The position numbers and the translations under genes were made by a program. The notes below the pieces were generated by a model. The model saw only the letters and a list, made by a program, of their open reading frames with translations. It ran no database searches and had not been told where the DNA came from. A stretch of 64,000 nt of DNA, from contig OX393550.1 of the NCBI GenBank assembly GCA_947650365.1, forward strand, positions 48,406,440 through 48,470,439, in the 5' to 3' direction. Within the stretch, counting starts at the first letter, position 1. Each line of letters begins with the position of its first letter. Positions 1 to 12,309 of the stretch are shown here, piece after piece. This stretch comes from Chamaelirium japonicum (taxonomy: Eukaryota; Streptophyta; Magnoliopsida; Liliales; Melanthiaceae).

Positions 1-162
1 ACATGTAATAGCATCGACGTGCCACAAATACTAAGAGAAAATGTGTAGAAATAAGCCTTGAGACTCCTAAATTGATGTAGTACTTTGACTATAACCCAAC
101 CCTTCGTCTCGTTCTCCCCTCACACCCTAGAGATTGATATTCAGATTTCTGGGACATGACAG
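1..162 (-). mobile_element. 5' end of a gypsy-type LTR (runs off left edge)
   Basis: Read on the minus strand this begins TGTCATGTCCCAGAAATCTG at 162, matching the starts of the LTRs at 32665 and 53002 (TGTCACGCC...) and the inverted LTR ending near 37565. The match to 37410-37565 is close and in the same orientation. Only the first ~160 bases of the LTR are inside the window, so its state (solo, full or truncated) cannot be seen. Confidence 0.6.
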
Positions 163-789
163 GATTGGTAAAAAAATAAGGGGGGGGCATGATTCCCTAG
201 GCCCCCCCTCACGGTTTTCAAGAGAAAAATCGTTCACCCCTTTAGAGAATCTGAGGCTCTAAGAAATATGCCTAACTAACCACCCACTCTCTCATCCGTT
301 GTCTCGTTCTCTCTGGCAAAGGCTCTCGGGTTTTTTCTGAGAAACAGAGAAGTCTCACATTGTTACTCATTTTTCTTCTACTTCTCTTGAGGTTTGTAAG
401 ATCTAGAATAGGAGAAGGTTAGCACTCTGAGGTACTCAGAGATTGGAGTGTTAGGGTTTGGTCTGATTGCGAGATTGGGTGAACTTGAGGAGAACCATCT
501 CTCAAGTTCATGGAAACTTCCGACTTCATCAAATCCAAAGTTTGGCATCGCGGTGCTAATCCCGCACGGAGGTATAAACTATCCAAAACTCTAGATTTAT
601 AGTCTCGCATGCATAATAGCTATTATGTTAGATTCGGTAGAAGATTATAGGGGTTTGTTTTTCGATTTCGCTACACCTATTGTATGTATAAATCATATTC
701 GGATAAAAATTTTAAACGTAGACCGCACACCAACTCGATCATCGGGATCGGATCGAACTTCCGCTGCGCCTCCGATTCCATCCTAACAA
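163..789. other. Unassigned repeat-like DNA
   Basis: No coding region or RNA gene is recognisable here. It contains a G-run next to a C-run (about 180-215), a short palindrome near 420-440 and a pyrimidine-rich stretch, as is common in LTR or untranslated DNA. Short open frames (for example 419-610 minus and 684-875 plus) have no recognisable motif. Confidence 0.4.
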
Positions 790-1754
790 TCCTCATGTGG
801 GCACAAGCAAAGAGTACAATACCTTGTGTATTTAGGGCAGATGTTATAAAATGGTATCAGAGCTGGTTGTCCTGAGGATTGTGATGACGAAGATCCAATA
901 GCCAATAGCTAAGACTCACTACAAAAAAAATAGTTTTTACCGACAGACAATATCCGTCGGTAAAGTTACATTTCCGTCAGTAAAGATTTATAGCGACGGA
1001 CACAATTTCCGTTGCTAGTCTGTCGGGAAAAAAGACGTCGGGAAAAATCGGCGACGGAAGTTTAATATCCGTCGGTATTGATAATTAATACCGACGGACA
1101 CTTTCTGTCCGTCGGTTATATAATTATATTTAATTAAAAAAATAATTGAGTATTGCCGACGGAAATGAATCTTCCGTCGGTAATATATAAGATTATTACC
1201 GACGGGTAATGGTCCTATCGTCGGTAATACTTTATATATTACCGACGGAAATATAATTATCGTCGATAATATATAAATAATTAAAAAAAAGAAAAAATAG
1301 TATTGCTGACGGAAATGTTATATTTCGTCGGTAAAAAAATATTATTTTTTTAAAAAAAATTACAGAAATAATGTTATTTAATTCCTGTGATTTACAACAA
1401 TACCACAATATATTCAAATATTATCATAATTGACTAAATCAAAAATACCACAATATTTATCAAATATTACCACAAATTATCAAATACTACCACAATACCA
1501 GACAATTAAAGACAAGACCAAAAAATAACAATATATTTATTACAAAATTATTTTACACAATCCAAAACTGAGGAAATATGCTGGTGCCTGGCAATCACGA
1601 CAATACCATACAATTATTTTACACAATATAAAATTATCTCAATCACGCACGCCATACCGCCCGACACCAACGCTGGTGCTCTCATCCCCTGACGCCGTCT
1701 GGCTCCTGCAATTAACATGTATTTGTTAAAAAAAATAATTTATATCTATAATTG

Positions 1755-4700
1755 AGAGTCTAAGGTTTGGATTCGATCGGATCGTCATCGGATCGGCATC
1801 AGATAATTCATACTTGGAATTATTCCATATTTCGGACTAGCGAGCGAGTTCTAATTGAAAATTTTAACAATTTATGATCCGATTGACCGATTTAGAGTCT
1901 AAGCGTTGGAAAATCATAAATTAGCGTGTTTCGGATTTGAAATTGATTCGATCAGATAGTCATCAAATCGGCATCCGATAATTCATACTTGAAATTATTT
2001 CGTATTTCGAACTTACGAGCGAGTTATAATTGGAAATTTTAGCAATTTACGATCCGATTGACCGATTTAGAGTCTAAGTGTTGGAAAATCATAAGTTAGC
2101 ATGTTTCGGATTTGAAATAGGTTTGGATTCGATCGGATAGTCATAGAATTGGCATCTGATAATTCGTACTTGGAATTATTCTGTATTTCGAACTTGCGAG
2201 CGAGTTCTAATTGGAAATTTTAGCAATTTACGATCCGATTGACCGATTTAGAGTCTAAGCGTTGGAAAATCATAAGTTAGCGTATTTCGGATTTGAAATA
2301 GGTTTGGATTCGATCGAATCGTCGTCGGATCGGCATCCGATAATTCGTACTTGGAATTATTCCGTATTTCGGACTTGCGATCGAGTTCTAATTGGATATT
2401 TGAATAATTTACGATCCGATTGACCGATTTAGAGTCTAAGTGTTGGAAAATCAAAAGTTAGCGTGTTTTGGATTTGAAATAGTTTTGGATTCGATCAGAT
2501 CGTCATCGGATCGACATCCGATAATTCATACTTGGAATTATTCCATATTTCATACTTGCGAGCGAGTTATAATTGGATATTTGAATAATTTACAATCCGA
2601 TTGACCGATTTAGAGTCTAAGTGTTGGAAAATCATAAATTAGCATGTTTCGGATTTGAAATAGGTTTGGATTCGATCGGATCGTCATCGGATCGGCATCC
2701 GATAATTCGTACTTAGAATTATTCCGTATTTTGGACTTTCGAGCGAGTTATAATTGGATATTTGAACAATTTACGATCCGATTGATCGATTTAGAGTCTA
2801 AGTGTTGGAAAAACATAAGTTAGCGTGTTTCGGATTTGAAATAGATTTGGATTCGATCGGATCATCATCGGATCGGCATCCGATAATTCGTACTTAGAAT
2901 TATTCCGTATTTCGTGCTTGCGATCGAGTTATAATTGGAAATTTTAACAATTTACGATTCGATTGACCGATTTAGAGTCTAAGCGTTGGAAAATTATAAG
3001 TTAGCTTGTTTCGGATTTGAAATTGATTCAATCGGATAGTTATCGAATCGGCATCCAATAATTCGTACTTAGAATTATTCTATATTTCGGACTTGCGAGC
3101 GAGTTCTAATTGGTATTTTAATAATTTATGATATGAATGATCGATTTAGAGTCTAAGCGTTGGAAAATCATAAGTTAGCGTGTTTCGGATTTGAAATAGG
3201 TTTGGATTCGATCGGATAGTCATAGGATCGGCATTCGATAATTCGTACTTGGAATTATTCTATATTTCGGACTTGCGAGCGAGTTCTAATTGGAAATTTT
3301 AGCAATTTACGATCCGATTGACCGATTTGGAGTCTAAGCGTTGGAAAATCATAAGTTAGCGTATTTTGGATTTGAAATAGATTTGGATTCGATCGGATCG
3401 TCATCGGATCGGCATCCGATAATTCGTACTTGGAATTATTCCATATTTCGGACTTGCGAGCAAGTTCTAATTGGATATTTGAACAATTTACGATCCGATT
3501 GACCGATTTAGAGTCTAAGTGTTGGAAAATCAAAAGTTAGCGTGTTTCGGATTTGAAATAGTTTTGGATTTGATCAGATCGTCAGCGGATCGGCAACAGA
3601 TAATTCGTACTTGGAATTATTCCATATTTCATACTTGTGAGCGAGTTATAATTGGATATTTGAACAATTTACGATCCGATTGACCGATTTAGAGTCTAAG
3701 TGTTGGAAAATCTTAAGTTAGAGTGTTTCGGATTTGAAATAGTTTTGGATTCGATCGGATCGTCATCGAATCGACATCCGATAATTTGTACTTGGAATTA
3801 TTCCGTATTTCGTACTTGTGAGCGAGTTATAATTAGATATTTGAACAATTTACGATCCGATTGACCGATTTAGAGTCTAAATATTGGAAAATCATAAGTT
3901 AGCGTGTTTCGGATTTGAAATAGTTTTGGATTCGATCGGATCGGCATCCGATAATTCGTACTTGGAATTATTCCGTATTTCGTACTTGCGAGCGAGTTAT
4001 AATTGGATATTTGAACAATTTACGATTCGATTGACCGATTTAGAGTCTAAGTGTTGGAAAATCATAAGTTAGCGTGTTTCGGATTTAAAATAGGTTTGGA
4101 TTAGATTGGATCGTCATCGGATCGGCATCCGATAATTCATACTTGGAATTATTCCGTATTTCGGACTTGCGAGCGAGTTCTAATAGGAAATTTTAACAAT
4201 TTATGATCCGATTGACCGATTTAAAGTCTAAGCGTTGAAAAATCATAAGTTAGTGTGTTTCGGATTTAAAATTAATTCGATCGGATAGTCATCGGATTGG
4301 CATCCGATAATTCGTACTTGAAATTATTCCGTATTTTGGACTTGCGAGCGAGTTATAATTGAAAATTTTAGCAATTTACGATCTGATTGACCGATTTAGA
4401 GTCTAAGTGTTGGAAAATCATAAGTTAGCGTGTGTCGGATTTGAAATAGGTTTGGATTCGATCGGATAGTCATAGGATCGGCATCTGATAATTCGTACTT
4501 GGAATTATTCCGTATTTCGGACTTACGAGCGAGTTCTAATTGGAAATTTTAGCAATTTACGATCCGATTGACCGATTTAGAGTCTAAGTGTTAGAAAATC
4601 ATAAGTTAGCGTATTTCGGATTTGAAATAGGTTTGGATTCGATCGGATCGTCATCGGATCGGCATCCGATAATTCGTACTTGGAATTATTCCGTATTTCG

Positions 4701-5760
4701 GACTTGGGATCGAGTTCTAATTGGATATTTAAACAATTTACGATCCGATTGACCGATTTAGAGTCTAAGTGTTGGAAAATCATAAGTTAGCATGTTTCGG
4801 ATTTAAAATAGTTTTGGATTCGATCGGATCATCATCGGATCGGCATCCGATAATTCGTACTTGGAATTATTCTGTATTTCATACTTACGAGCGAGTTCTA
4901 ATTGGATATTTGAACAATTTACGATCCGATTGACCGATTTAGAGTCTAAGTATTGGAAAATCATAAGTTAGCGTGTTTCGGATTTGAAATAGGTTTGGAT
5001 TCGATCGGATCATCATCGGATCGGCATCCGATAATTCGTACTTAGAATTATTCCGTATTTCGGACTTGTGAGCGAGTTATAATTGGATATTTGAACAATT
5101 TACGATCCGATTGACCGATTTAGAGTCTATGTGTTGGAAAATCATAAGTTAACGTGTTTCGGATTTGAAATAGGTTTGGATTCGATCGGATCGTCATCGG
5201 ATCGGCATCCGATAATTCATACTTGGAATTATTCCGTATTTCGTACTTGCAAGCGAGTTATAATTAGAAATTTTAACAATTTACGATTCGATTGACCGAT
5301 TTAGAGTCTAAGCGTTGGAAAATCATAAGTTAGCATGTTTCTGATTTGAAATTGATTCGATCGGATAGTCATCGGATCGGCATCCGATAATTCGTACTTG
5401 GAATTATTCTGTATTTCGAACTTACGAGCGAGTTCTAATTGGTATTTTAATAATTTATGATACGAATGATCGATTTAGAGTCTAAGTGTTGGAAAATCAT
5501 AAGTTAGCGTGTTTCGGATTTGAAATAGTTTTGGATTCGATCGGATCGTCATCGGATCGGCATTCGATAATTCGTACTTGGAATTATTCTGTATTTCGGA
5601 CTTGCGAGCGAGTTCTAATTGGATATTTGAATAATTTACGATCCGATTGACCGATTTAGAGTCTAAGTGTTAGAAAATCATAAGTTAGCGTGTTTCGGAT
5701 TTGAAATATGTTTGGATTCGATAGGATCGTCATCGGATCGGTATCCGATAACGTGTTTCG
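1755..5760. repeat. ~180-bp tandem array inside CACTA element 1 (about 22 units)
   Basis: A unit with landmarks GATCCGATTGACCGATTTAG, GTTGGAAAATCATAAGTTAG and CATCCGATAATTCGTACTTG recurs with a period of about 175-181 bp (for example at about 1876, 2051, 2232, 2412 and 2593). Units differ by point changes and small indels. The same unit in reverse complement fills 15225-19235 of element 2. Short open frames in this block (such as 2248-2454 and 3255-3533) are repeats of one reading of the monomer and are not genes. Confidence 0.95.
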
Positions 5761-5877
5761 GATTTGAAAATAATAAGTTAACATGTTAGCATGATAATAT
5801 GATCTAAACTCAAATTAGTAAGATTCATATTTTTTACTAATATTATAAATATTAGTAAGTACCTGATCATGAGCATG

Positions 5878-6266
5878 AGCCACCGCTAGACCGGCTTATG
5901 AAGTCATTAAGCCTCTGCTCCAGTTCCCAGCAAGCTTTTCTTTCCACCTCAACCCTCTGCTCGAGGGCCTGCCTCTCCGTCTCAACCCTCTGCTCGAGGG
6001 CCTGTCTTTTCGCCTCGACTCTCTGCTCGAGGGCTTGTCTCTCCGCCTCAACCCTCTGCTCGTGGTTGTCGTGCAGCTCTTGTGCCTATAATAACCACAT
6101 GACATTCATGATATGAACACATAATTATTGTTCGGTAATGAATGTCAGTAAAATTCAGTAATAATGTGAATACTTACGTGTTTCTCGAACCACGATGGGA
6201 ATTCACGATCATAAATTTGTGGAGCATTTCGAGTACCCCGATTATTAATGATAGCTTTATGCTTCC
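5878..6266 (-). pseudogene. CACTA transposase 3' exons: TNP2 C terminus joined to coiled coil
   Basis: On the minus strand 6266-6178 reads ...RNAPQIYDREFPSWFEKH, the usual end of plant TNP2 transposases, and runs into a GTAAGT donor. After an intron with acceptor TTATAG near 6086 comes an exon rich in EQRVEAERQAL-type heptads, ending NDFISRSSGGSCS then stop near 5878. The same coiled-coil terminus ends the TNPA-like gene of element 2 (15143), so in element 1 the TNP2 C terminus appears to be spliced to a TNPA-type tail. This fits an internal deletion that removed the 5' part of the second gene, but a natural read-through product is possible. Exon edges are inferred from splice consensus only. 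Confidence 0.6.
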
Positions 6267-6429
6267 TATTTTACAGGTTATAAATTAGATTATAATTAGC
6301 ACATATACTTAATGAATGGACTGAAAGAATGAGTAAATAATCATAAAATGATTACTCAATGAATGACCACACTTTATCATATTGGTGCAACACATACATA
6401 TGTGCCTGTTGAATCTCATCTACAGACAA

Positions 6430-9017
6430 TCAACGAATTTTGCCTCCTCCTACAAGTCTACCTATTTCGGCAAATATAGACAGACCCCTATCGAAGTCTA
6501 TTGGACCACCGTCATAGTTCCACTCAAGTTGATTGAATCGCGTGTCTATACCATATAAGTATCTTGAGCAGAATGTTAGACATTCTTCTGCTAGGTATCC
6601 TTCAGCAATTGATCCCTCCGGACGACTTTTATTACGAATATATGATTTCAATATTCACAAGTACCTAATTTGAGAAAAATAATTATGGATAAATACGTCA
6701 AGAATGATCAAATACATTAAAAAATAAGACGAGACGATTACCTCTCGATAAAATACATCCAGCAGTAATGAATTGTGCAACCGAGTTTGGCCTCATTTGC
6801 CAAGTGAACGGTCAAATGCACTATGACATCAAAGAAGGAAGGTGGAAATATCATCTCTAGCTTGCACAATGTGATCACAATATCCCTCTCCATCTGATCA
6901 AGTTGGTCCAGTCTAAGTATCTTCGAGCACAACTGTCTGAAAAATGTGCTGAGCTCAATTAACGGACCGGACACCTGTTCGGTTACATTCCCACGTATAG
7001 CAAGAGATAACAATCGCTGCATAAGAACATGACAATCGTGGCTCTTTAATCCAGACAACTTCCGGCCGTTCTCTTGCACGCATCGTACGATATTCAAAGA
7101 ATAACTGTCTGGTATTTTCACAGACCGTAGGAATGCATATAAGGCTGCCTTTTGCTGTGAGCTCATGGTGTAGCATGCAACTGGCAACACATACTTATCC
7201 CCAATCTCTTGGGGATGAATTGATTTTCGGATGCCCAACTCCTTAAGACCGAGACGAGATTTAAGATTATCATTCGTCTTACCGTCGAGATTCAGTAGTG
7301 TTCCTATAATGTTATCACACATATTTTTCTCGATATGTATGACATCCAAGTTATGCCGCAAGAGTAGGCTGCTCCAGTACGGTAGTTTAAAGAAAATATT
7401 CTTCTTCTTCCAGTTATGCTCACGCGTAGAATCTTTATACATTCTCTTCTTTTTACCTTTCCCAAGTGCCACGGCATCAAGTTGATCCAATTCACACAAG
7501 ATTTCTACCCCTAAAAGCTGCTCCGGGGCCTTTGCAAGTTCCTTCTTATCGTTGAACGCTCTTTTGTTTTGCCTCCACTTATGGCTATCAACAAGGAATC
7601 TTCGATGGCCCATATAACAGAACTTGCCTCCGTTCTTCAACCATAATGAATCTGTCTCCTTATTGCATGTAGGGCATGCCAATTTTCTATTAGTACTCCA
7701 CCCGGATAAGTTGGCATATGCAGGAAAATCGTTGATGGTCCATAGAAGTGCCGCATGCATCCGAAAATTCTGGCGCAACGAGGCATCATACGTATCGGCC
7801 CCAACTTCTCATAACTCGTTTAACTCCTCAATCAACGGCTGCAAGTAAATGTCAATATCATTACCAGGCGACCTGGGTCCGGGAATGAGCAAGGAGAGCA
7901 TTGTGTATGGCTTTTTTAAGCACATCCAGGGAGGTAAATTGTATAGAACTAGGACAACTGACCAAATGCTATACGACACACTCATATTCCCAAAGGGATT
8001 GAAGCCATCGCTAGCAAGCCCTAACCTGACGTTGCGAACTTCACATACGAATTCATGATAGGTATGATCAAAATCTTTCCACGTCAGAGAGTCGGTCGGA
8101 TGTCTCATAACCCTGTCATCTGTACGTTCTCATGCATGCCACCTCATGTGCTCAACAGTCTTCGATGACATAAACAACCTCTAAAGTCTATCCCTAAGCA
8201 GGAAGTATAGGAGAACCTTTGCAGATATATTTTTCTTCCTTCGATTGGTAGTAGACTCGATATCCGTCTATTTATATCTCATTGCTCCGCATATGTGGCA
8301 TGATCGCGCATGTTCGTACTCTTTCCGGTACAACATACAATCGTTCACGCATGCATCAATTTTCTCATAACCCAAACCGAGATCTTTAATTATCTTTTTC
8401 GCCTCGTAGAATGATTTTGGTACTGTCTCACCTATAGGAAAAGCCTCTTTCAGCAACTCTACCAACATATTAAATAACTTATTACTCTAACCATTGAGGC
8501 ACTTCAAATGAAGAAGCTTTACAGTGAAAGAGAGTTTTGAAAACTTCTCACACCCCGGGTATAGAGGTTGTTCGGCATCCTTAAGCAATATGTAGAACTT
8601 GTCCGCTTCAATATTGGGCTGATCACCTGATGGTGTTTTCGTGCCTATTCCACCTTGCAAATCATGTACCATACCCTGCATGTCATCATCATCGTCTGTA
8701 TTAATATTTTTATCATCGATCACTGTGTTTGCAGTTTCACCGTGAGCTGCCATGGGGACTGTATCTAGCTCCTCACCGTGCGAGAACCAACGGGTATAGC
8801 TAATGTCAATGCCACACATTAGCAGATCAATCTCACATTCCTCTCGAACCTTCCTAGTCACCCTTCCGTAGTCTATACAGAGACACACAATTTTAACATC
8901 AAGCGATGCAAGACGCTCAAATGCAAAATCCAAAAATTTCCTGACTCCTTCTCTGTACTCTTGGCTCATGGGATTCAAATTACGCATCCAACTCTTATCG
9001 ATCGAAGACATCTTCAT
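6430..9017 (-). pseudogene. TNP2-like CACTA transposase (Transposase_21), decayed
   Basis: One frame runs from 9017 to 6738 and, across a short intron (6741-6665, GT...AG), continues to 6430. The N terminus has the transposase-associated pattern DKSWM...EYREGV...; then the TNP2 core (LLKEAFPIGETVPKSFYEAK..., ACVNDCMLYRKEYEHARSCHICG), the stretch NFRMHAALLWTINDFPAYA with CPTCNKET, and the DUF4218-like part (CSKILRLDQLDQMERDIVITL, PEGSIAEGYLAEE). It would cut and join element ends in the nucleus. At least seven in-frame stops break it (at 8487, 8268, about 8183, about 8139, 7809, 6655 and 6430) with the frame otherwise preserved, so it decayed mainly by point mutation. Most sit where relatives have Trp or Arg. 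Confidence 0.9.
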
Positions 9018-10086
9018 CTATCTGGCTATACAACACTTGAAGTAATTTCAAACAATGTTATAAGACTCCGCACAAATTCGGTTTCGGTTCCCGGGTATAG
9101 AACACTGAACCGAAACTTCTACAGGCCATCCACATCCCTAATGGATGGGAAAAATCTTTATATTTCCACTGGAAAGAGTATTTTGGGGATAAAAATTAAG
9201 CCTAATGGTTATAACTTTAAGGGGGAAGGTCAACTTGCCATAACCTGTCCCCAGATTGTCTGATTTATCGGGCTATTTGTTCAAAGATTCCTGATTTCCC
9301 TCAGTGGAGGTCAATCAAAAGTAGAAAAGTTCAAGGAAAGAGGAAGTTCCAAGTCAAGAGGCATTCAACCTGAACCCACAGGAATGTGTCTATAAAGAAA
9401 GTGTAACTTTGTCCTGCAGGGTTCAATCACTAAAGATGCCTTGAGTTCTACCTCTGAGGACGAGTGTGACTGTCCAAGAAAGAAGCGCATCAAAAAGCAT
9501 ATATCTTAGGGAGGCGGATAGCAGATGAGGCGGATATACTGTTTAAATAAAAGAAAGGCGTGGTTTGGGTGAAAGGGCTTTCCCCTAAGGAATGTAATAA
9601 CTGTAGGGTGGTCGAAGATCGCTAGAATGAATTATAACCAATGAGAACCCCTTGGATCTAGCACTCTATTTCTAGTAGCTATGCGAATGGGTGTTTTGGG
9701 GCTTCCCCCAAGCTAGGTTGGTCGAAGATCAGTAGCTTCATCTCTTGAAAGGCCAGTTTAAAGGCTTAATAGATCCCGATTAAAGATAAGGATAACGCTG
9801 ATTTAGTACACTTCTTTATGCAACTACCAGTTAAGTAAGGAAGATCATCAAGATGATCAAAAGATGATCAAAAATGTAGTTTCATTGTAAAATTTTGCTT
9901 AGTAATAATTTTGCTTAGTATTATCATTGTAAAATATAGTTTCAAAATATGATCAAAAAGCTGATTTAGTAATAATTTTGCTTAGTATTTCATTATAAAA
10001 AAAAAGTAGTTTATCATCAAGATGATCAAAAGATGATCAAAAATGACATTTTTTACAAACTAGACCAATTGCATATTAACTAGCTA
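9018..10086. other. Unassigned block upstream of the TNP2 start
   Basis: This lies between the transposase start and the G-rich end of element 1. A plus-strand open frame covers 8961-9263 but overlaps the transposase N terminus, and after a stop a second frame continues to about 9350. I do not recognise either with confidence. A fragment of captured host or viral coding DNA is possible but unproven. 9890-10050 contains short repeats (GATGATCAAAAGATGATCAA, TTTTGCTTAGTA). Confidence 0.35.
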
Positions 10087-10345
10087 GGGGGGAGAGGGAG
10101 GAGGAGGAGGAGCTCACCGGAAGCCACGAGTAGGAGGAGGAGGAGGAGCTCGCCGGTCGATCGGTGGCGCAAGAGAGGGGAGGGGTGGCCTACTGGAGGG
10201 ATCGACGCGAGGGAGGCCGGGGAGGGGGGGGAGGAAGGCCGGGGAGGGGGGGAGGGAGGTCGGGGAGGGGGCAGTATTTAGAGGGAGAGAGAGAGAAAGG
10301 GGCGGGGCAGGATTGAGATCGAAACAGAACAGAGAAGGGGATCGC
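10087..10345. repeat. G-rich block near the end of CACTA element 1
   Basis: Runs of GGAGGAGG and GGGGAGGGGGGG alternate here. The reverse-complementary C-rich block lies at the same relative place in element 2 (12050-12300), so it belongs to the CACTA family. Proline-rich open frames across it are composition artefacts. Confidence 0.75.
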
Positions 10346-11233
10346 TGAAGTTTAAGTACTACAGGGTTTTTACCGACGGACATTTTACTTCCGTCGGTAT
10401 AAATATTATTTTTACCGACGGAAGTAAAATGTCCGTCGGTAAAAAGCGTCGATGAAACTCAGGGTTCCATTTTCTCCAGAGACCCGGTAAAAACCTTGAG
10501 TTTCATCGTCGCTTTTTACCGATGAAAATTATTTTGACCGTCGGTATAAAGTCATTATACCGACGGTAAAATAATTTTCGTCGGTAAAAAGTGACAACGA
10601 AACACAGGATTCCATTTTTTTCAGAGAGCGGGTAGAAACCCTGAGTTTCGTCATTACGTTTTACCGACGGAAATATATCTGCCGTCGGTAAACAGTATGT
10701 CGTTACTCTTTACCGACGGATACTATATTTCCGTCGGTATAAAGTCATTATACCGACGGAAATATAATGTTCGTCGATAAAACACGTTTTACCGATGGAT
10801 AGTATATCACCGTCGGCAATAAATATACAAGAAAAATAAAATAATCTTAGTTATAATACCGACGGACATTATGGTTCCCGTCAGTAAAATGTATATTATT
10901 ACCGACGGAAATAGAAATGTCCGTCGGTAAAAAACCTATTTATTGTAGTGACTCCTGAGGTTGCGATGTCAAGATGGATGGGGTGAGGCGTCCAAGGCCA
11001 CGAGTTAGCCCCACATCACCTGGAGAGCAGGAGATCTTGTGCTACTTATATAAATTCTATTCCCAAACTTAGAAGACGCATTTTAAAACCATGAGCTGCT
11101 ACGGATCCCTTAAGAACTCTGTAGTTAAGCGTTCTTGGGTAAGCGTAACAATAGGATAGGTGACCTCCTAGAAAGCCTCGTATAGGCACGGACAAAGCAG
11201 ACAATATTTAGTGCGATTGGGGTGGATGTTACA

Positions 11234-11670
11234 TCAACACTGAGTGCTAAGAAGGCCAAAGTAACTGAGGTAGGCGACAACAAAATGATGGTGGACAACT
11301 GGACATGAACTCCAATGATATGCTTAACTACCCTAATCTACTACTGATAGAATGGTGGCAACCGACGTGATAGGGTTGCTACGGGATAAATAAGACTGAT
11401 TTCATGGAATTGCTGAGGAATGAGGAGTCCGACTGCAATTCCTAATCTAAATAATCTCCTCAAAAGTTGTGATGCCGATGTGCTAGCTTATCTTATCTGA
11501 AACTAAGTGCCTGAGTCATCATATGGAGATCATTCGACAAGCTTTAGGAATGAAATAGCTTCATGTTGTCCCTTCTTTGTCGGCATGGAGTGGAGGCCAA
11601 GGCCTCCTATGACGGGCATACATATAGTTAATCGTCCTCTCAACACCTTATCATGGCTCGAGTTCCCAAT
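11234..11670. other. Unassigned DNA between TRIM end and CACTA element 2
   Basis: This 437-bp spacer separates the end of the TRIM 3' LTR from the start of the second CACTA element. No motif, TIR or coding pattern is recognisable. The weak frame at 11507-11722 crosses into the CACTA terminus and is not supported. Confidence 0.4.
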
Positions 11671-12049
11671 CACTACAAGAAATAGGTTTATTACCGACGA
11701 AAATTTATATTTCCATCGGTAATAATATGTATTTTACTGACGGTAAGGATGTTTTCCGTCGGTAATAGGACTTTAATTTTTTTAATTTTTTTTACATATA
11801 TATTACCGACGGTTATTTATAATCCGTCGGTAAATATATATTAACGACGGAATGTATTACTGCTGTCGGTATAATAGGTTATTACCGACGGTAATACAAT
11901 AGTCCGTCGTAAATATTAGTTCTTTTTATTTTTATAAATTTTTTACATATATTTATACCGACGGGAATTAAAATACCGTCGGTAATATATATTTTACCGA
12001 CAGAATACTAAATCCCGTCAGTAATAAGCCTGCGATTATTAACCATACC

Positions 12050-12300
12050 GAGCCCCCCCCCCCCCCCCCCTCCTCGATTTTAATCCCTGCCCCCCCCGCC
12101 CCCTCCGGCGCAGCCCCCCGGTCTTCCCTCCGGTGCACCCCCCCCCCCCCCCCCCCCCCGGCCTCCCCTCCGGCGCGTCCCCCCCCCCCCCGGCCTCCCC
12201 TCCGCCGGCGCCGCTACTCCGGCATCACCTCCGCGGCGCTGCTGCTCCGGCCTCTCCTCCGCCGACGCCACTGCTCCTCCTTCTCCTCCCTTTCCGGTAA
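12050..12300. repeat. C-rich low-complexity block in CACTA element 2
   Basis: Long C runs (12053-12070, 12137-12159, 12180-12190) alternate with GGCCTCCCCTCCG. It mirrors the G-rich block of element 1. Exact run lengths are likely to be unreliable in any assembly. The glycine-rich minus-strand frame here is a composition artefact. Confidence 0.7.
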
Positions 12301-12309
12301 CCCTAATCC

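Larger units (their letters stand above)
917..10950 (-). mobile_element. CACTA (En/Spm) transposon, element 1
   Basis: The ends are CACTACAAAAAAAATAG at 917 and ...TATTGTAGTG at 10950, inverted, with a perfect 3-bp target duplication ACT at 914-916 and 10951-10953. Both ends carry dense subterminal repeats of the type CCGACGGAAAT / TCCGTCGGTAA in both orientations (about 940-1345 and 10365-10940), typical of CACTA transposase binding arrays. Inside, from left to right, are a ~180-bp tandem array, a coiled-coil exon, a TNP2-like transposase on the minus strand, an unassigned 1 kb block and a G-rich block. Transposase frames contain several stops, so the element is probably non-autonomous now. 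Confidence 0.93.
790..11233 (+). mobile_element. TRIM-like mini retrotransposon, split by CACTA element
   Basis: A truncated 5' LTR end (about 790-848, ending ATGTTATA) is followed by a Met-tRNA-type primer-binding site TGGTATCAGAGC at 852-863. A 3' LTR begins TGTGATGACGAAG at 880 and, after the CACTA insertion at 917-10950, resumes at 10951 and ends GATGTTACA at 11233. The LTR matches both LTRs of the TRIM at 50407-51158 (there on the minus strand). Only about 31 bp lie between the LTRs, so no protein is encoded. The 5' LTR is mostly missing. No target duplication can be checked because the left end is lost. Confidence 0.75.

Noticed and set aside
2248-4783. Several similar 62-92 codon open frames repeated along the array
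   Set aside because: They recur with the ~180-bp period and translate the satellite monomer; not genes.
917-10950. Dense short inverted repeats CCGACGG/CCGTCGG as a possible CRISPR array
   Set aside because: Units are irregularly spaced, occur in both orientations and sit at transposon termini; they are CACTA subterminal repeats in a plant genome.
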